DNA of 63,161 nucleotides, from assembly GCA_029259415.1 (NCBI GenBank), contig JAPDIW010000001.1, positions 1 to 63,161 of the forward strand. Reading direction: 5' to 3'. Position numbers and translations under genes: made by a program. Source of the DNA: Archaeoglobi archaeon (lineage in GTDB: Archaea; Halobacteriota; Archaeoglobi; Archaeoglobales; Archaeoglobaceae). Of this stretch, positions 16,804-25,219 are shown piece after piece. The notes beneath the pieces are model-generated. The model ran no database searches. It saw nothing but the letters and a program-made list of their open reading frames with translations, and was not told the DNA's origin. Each line of letters opens with the position of its first letter. Within the stretch, counting starts at the first letter, position 1.

Positions 16804-17894
16804 AGCTCCACCTTTTTGTTACAGTGATCAGCAACTTCCGAATCGTGGGTTGCGATGATTGCTGATTTTCCGTGCTTTCTGAGCAGGTAGATCAGTTTCT
16901 TTCTGAAGTTGCAGTCCTGCCCGGCTGTGGGTTCGTCGAGAAGCAAAATTTTTGATTTGAACACCTTTGCAATTGCCACTCTCTTCATCTGTCCCCCGCT
17001 GAGGGACTGCGGATGCCTGCTGAGAAGCTTTTCTATCCCCAACTCTTTGGCAATGACCGGATCAACTTCTTTACCCACGCTGTCCTCAACAAGGTGATAG
17101 GATGGATTCTGCAAAACAATGGAAAAATCCAGCCCTTGCCTTCTCATGTCCTTTGCTATTCCTTTCAGCATCATCGTCTTTCCCGCCCCGTTGTCCCCAA
17201 CAAGCGCGATTAACTCATTATCCCTAAGCTCAATTTCTCCATCATATATTATCTCACCCAGTTCAACCTCTGGAATCTCCATATCCTCAAGTTCAAGGCC
17301 GATATTCACCGTTCTCTCGAAGTACTTCGAAAACTCAAGCCTGTGGTCTGAAACAACATGTGGATAGTCCTTAACAATTCTGATAACTCTCATCGCATTT
17401 TTACGGCTCAGATTTGCAAAAGGCTCATCAAAAACGAGTACTTTTGCCTTAGAAACTATTGCAGAAGCGATTTCGACCAATTGAAGCTCTCCGGTTGATA
17501 GCTCGTAAGTTTTCCTCTCCAAAAGCCCGGCAATTCCTAACTCCTCGCAAACCTCTTCAGCCTCTTTTTTAGCCTCAGTTCTGCTCACTCCAAGCTGAAT
17601 GAGGGGGAAGATGATCTCATCAACGACGTCAGTGGAGGTTATCATCTCTTCGGGGTTCTGCTTGACAAAGAACGCAATTTCCGGACTTGGTTTCTGTCCA
17701 AAAACCCTTACGTGGCCTTCAAGACGTCCGCCGACAAAGTGGGGAATTAAGCCGTTAATCATTTTAAGGATGGTGCTCTTCCCGGAACCTGTTGAACCAA
17801 TGATGAACTCGCCACCTTCAAAAGTTGCGTTAAAATCCCTCAGGCCTACGTTTCCGTTCGGGTAAACATAGCTTTTCACGCTGAACTCAATCAA
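16800..17894 (-). CDS. ECF transporter ATPase, two fused ABC domains (BioM-like)
   Basis: 364 residues holding two compact ABC ATPase domains. Domain 1 (1-195): Walker A GSTGSGKST, signature STGELQLVEIA, Walker B VLVFDEP. Domain 2 (200-364): Walker A GDNGAGKT, signature LSGGQMKRVAIA, Walker B ILLLDEPTAG. ECF transporters usually use two separate ATPases; this fusion supplies both, and each half is shorter than a normal ABC domain. Start overlaps bioY by 8 bp and the end overlaps ecfT by 4 bp. It powers the transporter whose substrate protein is BioY. Confidence 0.92.
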   Translation of the reverse strand: MIEFSVKSYVYPNGNVGLRDFNATFEGGEFIIGSTGSGKSTILKMINGLIPHFVGGRLEGHVRVFGQKPSPEIAFFVKQNPEEMITSTDVVDEIIFPLIQLGVSRTEAKKEAEEVCEELGIAGLLERKTYELSTGELQLVEIASAIVSKAKVLVFDEPFANLSRKNAMRVIRIVKDYPHVVSDHRLEFSKYFERTVNIGLELEDMEIPEVELGEIIYDGEIELRDNELIALVGDNGAGKTMMLKGIAKDMRRQGLDFSIVLQNPSYHLVEDSVGKEVDPVIAKELGIEKLLSRHPQSLSGGQMKRVAIAKVFKSKILLLDEPTAGQDCNFRKKLIYLLRKHGKSAIIATHDSEVADHCNKKVEL

Positions 17895-18507
17895 CTTTCA
17901 TCCCCCTTTCTGTCAGCATTCTGTGAACATATCTGAAAACAAGAACAGCGAGGAGGTGGTCTACGAAGAAGTCCTGTGGGATGAAGAGCAGTACGGTGGC
18001 AGCAAAGACTACCATCGCCGGAGAAGTTAGGCTGAGGCCGAACATTCTTGTAGCATTCTCAGACCATGAGAGAAGGCTTTGTGTGTTGATTGCGAAGCTG
18101 TAGAAAACAATAAAGCCGAGAAGGTAGATTGGAGCAGATGCAAAGAGTGTTGAAATCCACAGCAACAGTAATTCTTTCCTTTCTCCTTTCTTCCAGATTA
18201 ACTTCCTGAAGACCCCAGCTAGAAACGATGAGATCGTGAAGCCATAGAGAAATCCCGCTGTCGGGCCTAACAGCACTCCCAGCCCTCCCCCACCGGCAGC
18301 CATTGGTAAGGCGAGGGCTATGAGTAATAAGTACAGCACCATTGATAAAAGTCCGTAGTATGGCCCGAGCAAGAAACCAGAAAGCATTACTCCGAAGTTC
18401 TGCATTGTATAAGGAATAGGACCGATTTTAAAGCTGATCTGAGCAGATACCGCAGTTATTAAAGCCATTACCACTGCCAGAACTACTTTTTTAATATCGT
18501 TAACCAT
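17887..18507 (-). CDS. bioY: Biotin transporter substrate-binding protein BioY
   Basis: S component of the biotin ECF transporter, 206 residues with about six membrane helices. Family signatures: GPIPYTMQNFGVMLSGFLLGPYYG at the N-terminus (seen here as two adjoining pieces) and GGGGLGVLLGPTAGFLYGF in the centre, the biotin-site region. It heads the operon bioY - ATPase - ecfT. A BirA-type operator covers the start codon, so uptake should be shut off when biotin is plentiful. No biotin synthesis genes are in the window. Confidence 0.92.
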   Translation of the reverse strand: MVNDIKKVVLAVVMALITAVSAQISFKIGPIPYTMQNFGVMLSGFLLGPYYGLLSMVLYLLLIALALPMAAGGGGLGVLLGPTAGFLYGFTISSFLAGVFRKLIWKKGERKELLLLWISTLFASAPIYLLGFIVFYSFAINTQSLLSWSENATRMFGLSLTSPAMVVFAATVLLFIPQDFFVDHLLAVLVFRYVHRMLTERGMKVD

Positions 18508-18527
18508 GAATGCTAAAAGGTTAACGA
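18497..18527 (-). promoter_or_regulatory. BirA-type biotin operator over the bioY start
   Basis: TCGTTAACC - 13 nt - GGTTAACGA, a perfect inverted repeat with 9-bp arms (18497-18505 and 18519-18527). The BirA site known in bacteria and archaea has the form TTGTnAACC - N14/15 - GGTTnACAA, so arms match closely and the spacer is one base short. ATG of bioY (18507-18505) lies inside it and a TATA box (18529-18538, AATTTATAAG on the minus strand) directly precedes it, so bound repressor would block initiation. Confidence 0.8.
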
Positions 18528-18528
18528 A

Positions 18529-18538
18529 CTTATAAATT
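18529..18538 (-). promoter_or_regulatory. TATA box of the biotin transporter operon
   Basis: On the minus strand this reads AATTTATAAG, about 25 bp before ATG 18507, so the bioY mRNA is probably leaderless. The box touches the outer arm of the palindrome at 18519-18527. Confidence 0.65.
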
Positions 18539-18595
18539 TTTTGTGGATTGATAACCTAACAGCAATTCTTATATTATTCCGAGCTAACAAATCTT

Positions 18596-18787
18596 ATGCC
18601 AGTACTGATAGTTTACGGGCCAAAACTCGACGTTGAGAAGAAGAGGGAGTTTGTGGAAAGGCTAACGGAAGTTTGTGCAGAAATCTATGGTATGGACAAG
18701 AATGCGATAACAATTCTGATTCACGAGCCTCCTGCTGAGAATGTCGGTGTTGGTGGGAAGCTTATAGCGGATAGAGAAAGAGAATGA
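18596..18787 (+). CDS. 4-oxalocrotonate tautomerase-family protein
   Basis: 63 residues, the normal length of a 4-OT subunit. It starts MPVLIVYGP, so removal of Met exposes the catalytic Pro1. A TATA-like CTTATATTA at 18568-18576 gives a leaderless start at ATG 18596. The 3' end overlaps aroC by 4 bp (ATGA). Family members tautomerise enol/keto acids such as 2-hydroxymuconate. Linkage to chorismate synthase hints at aromatic metabolism, but the substrate is not known. Confidence 0.87.
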   Translation: MPVLIVYGPKLDVEKKREFVERLTEVCAEIYGMDKNAITILIHEPPAENVGVGGKLIADRERE

Positions 18788-19866
18788 ACACCTTCGGATT
18801 TTTTTTAAAGGTCACGACCTGGGGAGAGAGTCACGGAAAGGCTGTTGGATGTGTAATTGACCACTTCCCCTCCGGACTGGAAGTTGACGAAGATTTCATT
18901 CAGAGGGAGATGGAAAGAAGGAGGCCGGGAGGGAAGTATGCCTCGAAGAGGAAAGAGGCAGACCGGGTGGAGATTCTTTCGGGAGTTTTTGAAGGCCTAA
19001 CGACCGGCACTCCGATTTCGATGCTTATATGGAACACAGACGTTGACTCGAAAGCGTATGAGAATTTGAAGACTGTTTTCAGACCCGGACATGCCGATTA
19101 CACCTACTGGGCAAAGTTTGGAATAAGAGACTGGAGGGGTGGAGGAAGAGCTTCGGCGAGGGAGACAGCGGCGAGGGTTGCTGCTGGCGCGATGACGAAA
19201 CTGCTGCTGAGGAAGTACGGTATTAAGGTAATGGGGTATGCCAAGGAAATTGCAGGTGTTGAATGCAGGATAGGCGACCCGGAAGAGGCTTTTGAAAGGG
19301 CAGAGAGGAGTCCCCTAAGGATGCCAGACGAAAAGGCGGAGAGAGAGGCGGAGAAGAGGTTGAAAGATGCAATGAGTGAAGGGGACAGCGTTGGGGGTGT
19401 TGTAGAGGTTGTAGTCAAAAATGCTCCCGCAGGCTTGGGAGAGCCAGTTTTTGGCAAGCTCGATGCGTATCTGGCATACGCGGTCATGGGCATTCCAGCA
19501 GTGAAGGGTGTGGAGATTGGAGCTGGCTTCCAGGCTGCAAGGAAGAGGGGGGGCGAGAATAACGATCCTTTAGTTATAAAGAACGGTAAAATAGCCTTCT
19601 TAACTAACAATGCAGGCGGAGTTCTTGGAGGAATTTCCAACGGAGAAGACATAGTTCTGAGAGCCGCAATTAAGCCGACACCGTCCATCTCAAAGACCCA
19701 GAGAACAGTTGACTACGAGAGGATGGAAGAGGTGGAGATAAGCGTTAAGGGCAGACATGACCCCTGCATAGTTCCCAGGGCTGTGCCGGTTGTTGAGGCA
19801 ATGGTCGCGCTGGTTATTGCTGACTGCATGCTGATGCAGGGGTTAATTCCGAGAAGATTGCTGTAA
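18784..19866 (+). CDS. aroC: Chorismate synthase
   Basis: Last shikimate step: EPSP to chorismate with reduced FMN. Signatures: WGESHGKAVGCVIDHFPSG near the N-terminus, RGGGRASARETAARVAAG in the centre, and KGRHDPCIVPRAVPVVEAM near the end. At 360 residues it has usual length. It is translationally coupled to the tautomerase gene. Tail of the gene faces the convergent acyl-CoA dehydrogenase with a 29-bp gap. Confidence 0.97.
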   Translation: MNTFGFFLKVTTWGESHGKAVGCVIDHFPSGLEVDEDFIQREMERRRPGGKYASKRKEADRVEILSGVFEGLTTGTPISMLIWNTDVDSKAYENLKTVFRPGHADYTYWAKFGIRDWRGGGRASARETAARVAAGAMTKLLLRKYGIKVMGYAKEIAGVECRIGDPEEAFERAERSPLRMPDEKAEREAEKRLKDAMSEGDSVGGVVEVVVKNAPAGLGEPVFGKLDAYLAYAVMGIPAVKGVEIGAGFQAARKRGGENNDPLVIKNGKIAFLTNNAGGVLGGISNGEDIVLRAAIKPTPSISKTQRTVDYERMEEVEISVKGRHDPCIVPRAVPVVEAMVALVIADCMLMQGLIPRRLL

Positions 19867-19895
19867 AGAAAAATCAGAAAAATTGAATGAGAAAT

Positions 19896-21140
19896 CTATT
19901 CGTAAACTTTCTCCCACTCCTTGTACCAGTCCATTGCGTCCTTCTCCACATCTCTATCTTTTGATGGTAGCCCCATCATCTTGTAGGTCTCGTGCTGGAT
20001 GAGCAACTTCATGATTTCGTTGCTTCCCGTCCATATCGGTGATAGCCTCATGTCTCTGAGCATCCTCTCAACCGGATAAACTTGCGTGTAGCCTATACCG
20101 CCAAGAATCTGCATTGCCTTGTTGACAACATCCCATCCAACGTCCGTTGCGAAGTACTTAGCCTCGCTCACCAGCCTTCTCGGATCTGGGCCTTTTCCGG
20201 CGTCGTATAAGTCCACAGCTCTTGCAGCATTGTAGGTTAAAGCTCTTGCCGCATCGAGCTTCGTTATCGCCTCAGCCACCATGAAGTTAACTCCCTGAAA
20301 CTCCCTAATTTTTCTGCCGAAAGCTTTTCTCTTGTTGGAATACTTTACGGCAACTTCCAGAGCCGCTCTTGCCGTTCCGAGTGCTCCGGCAGCGGAAGTT
20401 AGCCTTTCCGGGATCATCATCCTGTTGAAAATTTCTCTTGCCCCATTAACCTCACCAACTCTGTACTCATCCGGCACCTCGACGTCCTTGAAGACTATCC
20501 TTGCCGTCCCCATCCCCCTGAACCCAAGCAGGTTGTAGATCTCTTCAATCTCAACACCCATATCCCTCTCAACCAGAAAAGCGGTAAGAGCCTTGTGTCC
20601 GGGAGCATTTGGATCAGTTCTGGCATAAATCAGGTAGAAGTCTGCCACCTTTCCTCCAGCGATAAACCTCTTCGCACCATTCAGCACCCAGACGTTTCCT
20701 TTCTTCTCAGCTCTAGTCGTTGTGCCGAAGAAGTCGCTACCACCTCTCGGCTCAGTCAAACCCTCAGCCGAAACCTTTTTTCCCTTGATTATCGGCTTCA
20801 GAAACTCCTCCTTCTGCCACTCCTGACCAAAGCGGTATATGGCTTCTCCAACAATGCTTACCATCGCGTAACTGCATCCAATTCCGTTCCCCAACACACC
20901 AACTTCTTCAACAGCCACACTCTCAGCAGTCCAGCTCAGCCCTCTCCCGCCGTACTCTTCAGGGAATCTCAATCCAAGCATTTTTCTTTTTGCCGCCTCC
21001 TCCAGAAATTCGAAGGGATAATCAACCTCATCTCTGTCCATTCTCCTCAAAAGTTCGGGATCAATGGCATTAACGAGCTCCTTAGCCTCCTCCCTTATTT
21101 TTATCTCCTCCTCAGTCAGAAGGGCGTTGTTTTCAAGCAT
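19896..21140 (-). CDS. Acyl-CoA dehydrogenase (helix-G glutamate type)
   Basis: FAD-dependent acyl-CoA to enoyl-CoA oxidation. Substrate/FAD motifs AEGLTEPRGGSD and WVLNGAKRFIAGG are present, and the C-terminus has GGIGYTQVYPVERMLRD. At the MCAD catalytic position it reads IWTGSNEIM, without Glu; instead MIPERLTSAAG carries the Glu used by isovaleryl-CoA and long-chain enzymes. GTG 21149 overlaps the acyl-CoA synthetase stop, but GAGGTG six nt before ATG 21140 supports that start. It shares an operon with an AMP-forming acyl-CoA synthetase below a LiuR-like regulator, fitting branched-chain or fatty acid breakdown. Confidence 0.92.
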   Translation of the reverse strand: MLENNALLTEEEIKIREEAKELVNAIDPELLRRMDRDEVDYPFEFLEEAAKRKMLGLRFPEEYGGRGLSWTAESVAVEEVGVLGNGIGCSYAMVSIVGEAIYRFGQEWQKEEFLKPIIKGKKVSAEGLTEPRGGSDFFGTTTRAEKKGNVWVLNGAKRFIAGGKVADFYLIYARTDPNAPGHKALTAFLVERDMGVEIEEIYNLLGFRGMGTARIVFKDVEVPDEYRVGEVNGAREIFNRMMIPERLTSAAGALGTARAALEVAVKYSNKRKAFGRKIREFQGVNFMVAEAITKLDAARALTYNAARAVDLYDAGKGPDPRRLVSEAKYFATDVGWDVVNKAMQILGGIGYTQVYPVERMLRDMRLSPIWTGSNEIMKLLIQHETYKMMGLPSKDRDVEKDAMDWYKEWEKVYE

Positions 21141-21145
21141 TTGCA

Positions 21146-22633
21146 TCACCTCTCCAATAACATATTTCTTAACGAAAGTTTGTTAATTTTTCCCGTGCTT
21201 GTGAGCGGGATTTCATCAACAATCACAAAGTCTTCGGGGATCCACCATTTTGCGATCCTACCTTCTTCAACGGCCTTGAGCAAATGCTGCTTCACATCAT
21301 CAATGTTCGCTTTACTCCTGTCAAGAGGTTTGATTACTGCAAAAGGTCTTTCTCCCCACTTCTCATCCGGTTTCCCCAGAACTGCAACATACTCCACCCA
21401 CTCAATTTCCGAGATCACAGATTCCAGCACGCTGCTTGGGATCCACTCACCACCCGACTTGATGGCATCCTTAACTCTGTCCAGTATCTTTATTCCTCCA
21501 TCAGGCATTTCAACACCGAGGTCTCCAGTTTTGAACCATCCATCTTCGGTGTAAGCTTCTTTTGTTTTCTCCTCGTCCTTGTAGTACTCCATGGGGAGCC
21601 ACGGAGCCCTGAAATATATCTCGCCTGACTCACCGCTCATTCCCTCCTGAGGGACTATTTTGAACTCCGCAAAGGGAACAGGATGCGTCACCTGCCTGAT
21701 GTAATCAATACCCTTCTTCTTCGCTTCCTCTGTCATAATGGAAATCGAGGAAGCGAGCATGTCAGTGCCACCGTATATTGTTGAGAACTTCATTCCCGCT
21801 TTTTCCATTCGCCTTGCCAAGTCAATCGTGATCGTGCTACCCCCAATCAGCACTTTAAGACCGCTCAAATCCTCCTTTGTTTCAAGCAACATGTTGACCA
21901 TGGTTGGAACTGCGTTAATCCAGGTTACACCTTCCTTTTTGATGATTTTCACAGCTTCTGCTGGTTCAAACCTGCCTCCCATTACCAGCTTTAGACCCAT
22001 ATATGGCCCAATGAAAACTGTCCCCCATGCAAGAATGTGGTAAATGGGTATTTGTGGGAAAATCACGTCCTTGTAGGCTAGATTTGCAGGAGTTTCGTGA
22101 TGAGCGAGCTGGTGTGCAATGCTAAGTGCGCCGTGAATCATTTTTTCGTGGCTGTATCTTACGGCTTTGGGCAACCCCGTGGTGCCGCTGGTAAAAAGAA
22201 TGACTGCAACATCGTCGGGCTTTACGTTGATTTCAGCCGCACCAGCATCTGCTTTTTCAACAACCTCTTTGATATGCAAACTCTCGCCGTCGTGAACCTT
22301 AGTTAGGCCAGAAAAGTCGTCGGAATAAATCAAAAGTCCGGATTCGGATTTTCTCAGTGTGTAAGCTATCTGGTCCGGAGGCAGCCGGATGTTCACAGGA
22401 TAAATGATTCCTCCTGCTGCAGTTACTGCATAAATCAATTCGAAAAACTCCGGCGTGTTCCAGTCTGCAACTGCTACCACTTCGTTTTTAATCCCCACGC
22501 TCTTAAAGTACGCTGCTAGTCCTTGGACTCTTTCAAAGATTTCTGAATAATTTCTAGCACCATTTTTGCCTACAACCTCTGTGTTCGAAAACAACTTTGC
22601 CGCCCTTTCCAAAATATACGGAATAGTAAACAC
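21146..22633 (-). CDS. AMP-forming acyl-CoA synthetase
   Basis: Activates a carboxylic acid through acyl-AMP. Adenylate-forming motifs: LFTSGTTGLPKAV (P-loop), STIYGGTDM, DGWFKTGDLG, IKSGGEWIPSS and the C-terminal lysine in STGKINK. About 495 residues, a normal length. A TTG at 22657 is in frame, but the TATA box (22663-22673) would start transcription near 22643, downstream of it; GTG 22633 with GGTGA four nt upstream is the better start. It is followed by the acyl-CoA dehydrogenase gene. Chain length specificity cannot be judged. Confidence 0.92.
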   Translation of the reverse strand: MFTIPYILERAAKLFSNTEVVGKNGARNYSEIFERVQGLAAYFKSVGIKNEVVAVADWNTPEFFELIYAVTAAGGIIYPVNIRLPPDQIAYTLRKSESGLLIYSDDFSGLTKVHDGESLHIKEVVEKADAGAAEINVKPDDVAVILFTSGTTGLPKAVRYSHEKMIHGALSIAHQLAHHETPANLAYKDVIFPQIPIYHILAWGTVFIGPYMGLKLVMGGRFEPAEAVKIIKKEGVTWINAVPTMVNMLLETKEDLSGLKVLIGGSTITIDLARRMEKAGMKFSTIYGGTDMLASSISIMTEEAKKKGIDYIRQVTHPVPFAEFKIVPQEGMSGESGEIYFRAPWLPMEYYKDEEKTKEAYTEDGWFKTGDLGVEMPDGGIKILDRVKDAIKSGGEWIPSSVLESVISEIEWVEYVAVLGKPDEKWGERPFAVIKPLDRSKANIDDVKQHLLKAVEEGRIAKWWIPEDFVIVDEIPLTSTGKINKLSLRNMLLER

Positions 22634-22662
22634 ACTCTCACCCAGCAGAAATAGCAATGAAT

Positions 22663-22689
22663 AATATTTAAACTTAACGTTTACGTCAA
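22663..22689 (-). promoter_or_regulatory. TATA box plus LiuR-type palindrome of the acyl-CoA operon
   Basis: On the minus strand the palindrome (22674-22689) is followed directly by the TATA element GTTTAAATATT (22673-22663). The palindrome on the plus strand is TTAACGTTTACGTCAA, matching the symmetric form TTnACGTnnACGTnAA. Bacterial LiuR (MerR family) binds an ACGTnnACGT-type palindrome as I recall it. The site overlaps the stop codon of the MerR gene and abuts the TATA box, where a regulator could help or block the basal factors. Confidence 0.65.
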
Positions 22690-23078
22690 CTGCTTCTTTC
22701 TAACTCTTCCAGTCTTTTTAAAAGCATGTCTCGAAGATTTATGATATCCTCTTTAAGAAGTTCGAGTTCCCTTATCTTCTCCTCTATTTCTCTCAGCTTC
22801 TTCTCACCGTATTTCAGGGTGAGCCTTATCTGTTCAGGCTCTCCTGCAACATCATACATTTCAATCATTTCTCTGATCTCTTCAAGGCTGAAACCCAGCC
22901 TTTTCCCTCTCAAAATAAGCTTCAACTTTGCCCTGTCTTTCTTAGAGAAAATTCTTTGATTACCCTTGGTCCTCTCTGGGTTCAACAACCCAATCTCCTC
23001 GTAATAACGAATAGTCCTCGTGCTTATCTCGAACTCCCTAGCAAGTTCCGAGATTGTGTAGTGCTCTTTTTTCTTCAT
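22686..23078 (-). CDS. MerR-family regulator, LiuR-like
   Basis: 130 residues. A winged helix-turn-helix at 8-75 (YTISELAREFEISTRTIRYY, then EEIGLLNPER) is followed by KLKLILRGKRLGFSLEEIREMI and a long coiled-coil helix for dimerisation. The GKRLGFSLEEIREM segment is characteristic of LiuR/PbrR-like regulators of leucine and fatty acid catabolism in proteobacteria. No cysteine metal site is seen. The next genes downstream are an acyl-CoA synthetase and dehydrogenase, and a matching palindrome separates them. MerR proteins are not common in archaea, so transfer from bacteria is likely. Confidence 0.88.
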   Translation of the reverse strand: MKKKEHYTISELAREFEISTRTIRYYEEIGLLNPERTKGNQRIFSKKDRAKLKLILRGKRLGFSLEEIREMIEMYDVAGEPEQIRLTLKYGEKKLREIEEKIRELELLKEDIINLRDMLLKRLEELERSS

Positions 23079-23179
23079 TTGGAGAATGGTAGGTTATAGA
23101 CTTTAAAATATTTCCCTTCTAATGATTTATCTAACAAAATAGCGACTGGATATTAGATAAATACCTAAATGCAAAAAAA

Positions 23180-23188
23180 TTTATATAG
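23180..23188 (+). promoter_or_regulatory. TATA box before the HTH-hydrolase operon
   Basis: TTTATATAG lies about 60 bp before ATG 23243 and predicts a transcript start near 23210, leaving a leader of about 33 nt that carries a full GGAGGTGA ribosome binding site (23230-23237). This contrasts with the leaderless starts of many nearby genes. Confidence 0.6.
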
Positions 23189-23242
23189 TCCTTAGTATAA
23201 GTAAAAAATGTAAACACATAACTGTAACTGGAGGTGAATCAT

Positions 23243-23611
23243 ATGGTTGAAGAGCTGACTGAAAGGGAAGAAAGAATCGTCCAGTTGCTCTCAGAGACTG
23301 GCCTGAACAGAAATATAGCCAAAGTAGTGGTTTTCCTCGCAAAGGCAGGTGAAGCGGTCTCAAGGGATATAGAGAGAGCAGCAAACCTCAGACAGCCTGA
23401 AGTAAGTCTGGCGATGAAAGATCTCAAAGAGTGGGGCTGGATTAAGGAGAGAGAGATCAAGAAGAAAGGTAAAGGAAGACCGCTTAAATGCTACAAGCTC
23501 ACCAGAGATTTGAAGGAAATAGTTTCGGAACTTGTCCAGAACAAGAAAGAAGAGATAAAGAAGATTGAAAAGGACCTTGAAGAACTGGAGAAGCTCGTTG
23601 GATTGAAGTGA
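23243..23611 (+). CDS. Archaeal winged-helix regulator with coiled-coil tail
   Basis: 122 residues. The helix-turn-helix covers about 20-75 (NIAKVVVFLAKAGEAVSRDI, then RQPEVSLAMKDLKEWGWI), followed by the basic wing KKKGKGRPLKCYKL and a C-terminal coiled coil rich in Lys and Glu. It resembles COG3388-type archaeal predicted regulators. GTG 23234 is in frame but lies inside the ribosome binding site, so ATG 23243 is used. It is coupled (TGATG) to a hydrolase gene. Effector and targets unknown. Confidence 0.75.
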   Translation: MVEELTEREERIVQLLSETGLNRNIAKVVVFLAKAGEAVSRDIERAANLRQPEVSLAMKDLKEWGWIKEREIKKKGKGRPLKCYKLTRDLKEIVSELVQNKKEEIKKIEKDLEELEKLVGLK

Positions 23612-24327
23612 TGCACCTCGATAAAAAAATAGGCAGAGTATTTACAAGGACATACGTAGAAAAGGCGTTATTAGTCTGCCACGGACTGCCCTACGAGCCG
23701 GGTTCAGTGGTGGAGAAGAGTTATACAAACCTTGCTTCCCTATTTTCTAAACGTGGTTTTCCAACAGTAATTTTTGACTTTTCAGGAACTGGTTTGAGTG
23801 ATGGACATTTCAGCCTCAAGTCGTGGGTCGAGGACTTGCTGACAATAGCGGAAAATTTTGAGAAAGTCAGCGTTCTCGGATACAGCATGGGCGGGGCTGT
23901 TGCAGTTAGAGCTGCAGTTGAAATGCAGAACCTCCAAAAGCTCGTTGTTGTCTCAGCACCCTGCTGCATCGACCTCTTCAACGATCAGGTTCTGGAAATG
24001 GTTTACGAAAATGCATGTATGAAAAACATTTTGAAGGGTATCGGTAGCTTCGAGAGCTTTCGAGACTCGTTTTTGAAGGAGTTCTCCGAAATCGAGCCCA
24101 AAAACTGGATTGGTGATGTTGAAGTCGAAAAGCTAATCGTGCATGGAAGAAAGGACAACATCGTGCCCTTCGAGAATGGAGTAACTCTTTACAATCTCGC
24201 AAAGGAGCCAAAGACGTTCGTGGAGGTTGAGGAGGGGGACCACTTTTTAAGACAGGATGAAAGGGTTTTAAACCTAATCGCTGACTGGCTTGAGGGCAAA
24301 ATAAAGGAAAAAAGAATCAAGATTTGA
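23611..24327 (+). CDS. Alpha/beta hydrolase
   Basis: 238 residues of the serine-hydrolase fold. Nucleophile elbow GYSMGG; oxyanion region [11 protein letters not shown]; the strand [13 protein letters not shown] is typical; a late [11 protein letters not shown] supplies the Asp and VEEGDHFL the His of the triad. GTG 23608 and ATG 23611 are both possible; ATG 23611 overlaps the upstream stop. Similar to esterases or lipases of COG1073 kind. Its 3' end overlaps adk by 11 bp. Natural substrate unknown. Confidence 0.85.
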   Translation: MHLDKKIGRVFTRTYVEKALLVCHGLPYEPGSVVEKSYTNLASLFSKRGFPTVIFDFSGTGLSDGHFSLKSWVEDLLTIAENFEKVSVLGYSMGGAVAVRAAVEMQNLQKLVVVSAPCCIDLFNDQVLEMVYENACMKNILKGIGSFESFRDSFLKEFSEIEPKNWIGDVEVEKLIVHGRKDNIVPFENGVTLYNLAKEPKTFVEVEEGDHFLRQDERVLNLIADWLEGKIKEKRIKI

Positions 24328-24970
24328 TTTTTTCGAGTATTGCCTCTATTTCCTTCCAGACTCCTTCTATATCTTTTGTTCCGTCAACGTCATAGAGTAC
24401 GCCTCTCTTCCTGTAGTAATCGATAAGTGGTTCCGTGTTCTCTCTGTAAACTCTGTATCTCTCCCTTACAGTTTCCTCCTTGTCATCATCCCTCTGGTAA
24501 AGCTCTCCTCCGCACTTGTCGCACTTGTTATCTTCTTTGGGTGGAGCGTAAATTAAGTGATAAACGGCTCCGCAGTTCCTGCATGTTCTTCTGTTAGTGA
24601 TTCTCTTCACAACCTCCTCTTCGGGAACAACGATGTTGATAACGGCATCTATCTTTTTGTTCAGCTCTTTGAGCATCTCGTCAAGAGCTTCTGCCTGAGC
24701 GATGGTTCTTGGAAATCCGTCAAGAATGAATCCTTTTTCGCAGTCAGGCTGCTGAAGTCTTTCCTTGACTATCCCAATAACAACTTCATCCGGCACAAGC
24801 TCTCCCTTATCCATGTACTCTTTGGCTTTTTTACCCAGCTCTGTTCCCTTAGCAACAGCTTCTCTCAGCATATCACCGGTAGAAATCTGTGGAATACCGT
24901 ATTTTTCAACCACTCTCTTTGCCTGCGTACCCTTACCTGCTCCAGGTGGGCCGAGAAAAATCAGGTTCAT
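24317..24970 (-). CDS. adk: Adenylate kinase (zinc-LID type)
   Basis: ATP + AMP to 2 ADP. P-loop [14 protein letters not shown]-binding [11 protein letters not shown] and LDGFPRT, and a long LID with four cysteines (CRNCGAVYH, then [14 protein letters not shown]), the structural zinc type. 217 residues, the bacterial-like long form rather than the short trimeric archaeal form. TATA (CTTTAAATTTTT read on the plus strand, near 24992-25003) stands about 25 bp before the ATG, so the mRNA is leaderless. Confidence 0.96.
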   Translation of the reverse strand: MNLIFLGPPGAGKGTQAKRVVEKYGIPQISTGDMLREAVAKGTELGKKAKEYMDKGELVPDEVVIGIVKERLQQPDCEKGFILDGFPRTIAQAEALDEMLKELNKKIDAVINIVVPEEEVVKRITNRRTCRNCGAVYHLIYAPPKEDNKCDKCGGELYQRDDDKEETVRERYRVYRENTEPLIDYYRKRGVLYDVDGTKDIEGVWKEIEAILEKIKS

Positions 24971-25219
24971 GTGCTTGCTTTACTGTTACACCTTTAAATT
25001 TTTTGATTTTTAGCGTGTTTGGTATCACAGTGTACGGCTCCCTAACAAAGAGGAGTTGCATAACAAACGCTGGGTATGGTATTTGAAGTCAATATCTGCT
25101 CTGAGATAGTTGTTCGCACCTCCTTACGGATTCATTGTTAGAAATTTTATTTCAGTTAAAATTAGTCTTCAAGCCAAAAATCTGTAGCAACCATTAAAAT
25201 TAAAAAAGAAAAAAAGGTT
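24971..25219. other. 249-bp gap with possible hairpin
   Basis: No gene is recognised. The adk promoter occupies the left end. Bases 25012-25071 could fold: AGCG-TTTG at the left pairs with CAAACGCT at the right, and an inner GGCTCC pairs with GGAGTT round a 10-nt loop. A plus-strand TTTAAATT lies just before it. The right third is A/T-rich. It could be a small RNA, a leader or a decayed gene; none is supported well. Confidence 0.3.

Noticed and set aside
20595-21554. 319-residue plus-strand frame over the acyl-CoA dehydrogenase/synthetase genes
   Set aside because: Spans two real genes antisense; no motifs.
25072-25140. Short minus-strand frame after GGAGGTG between adk and the HTH-CBS gene
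   Set aside because: No good start codon, only about 25 residues, no recognisable motif.
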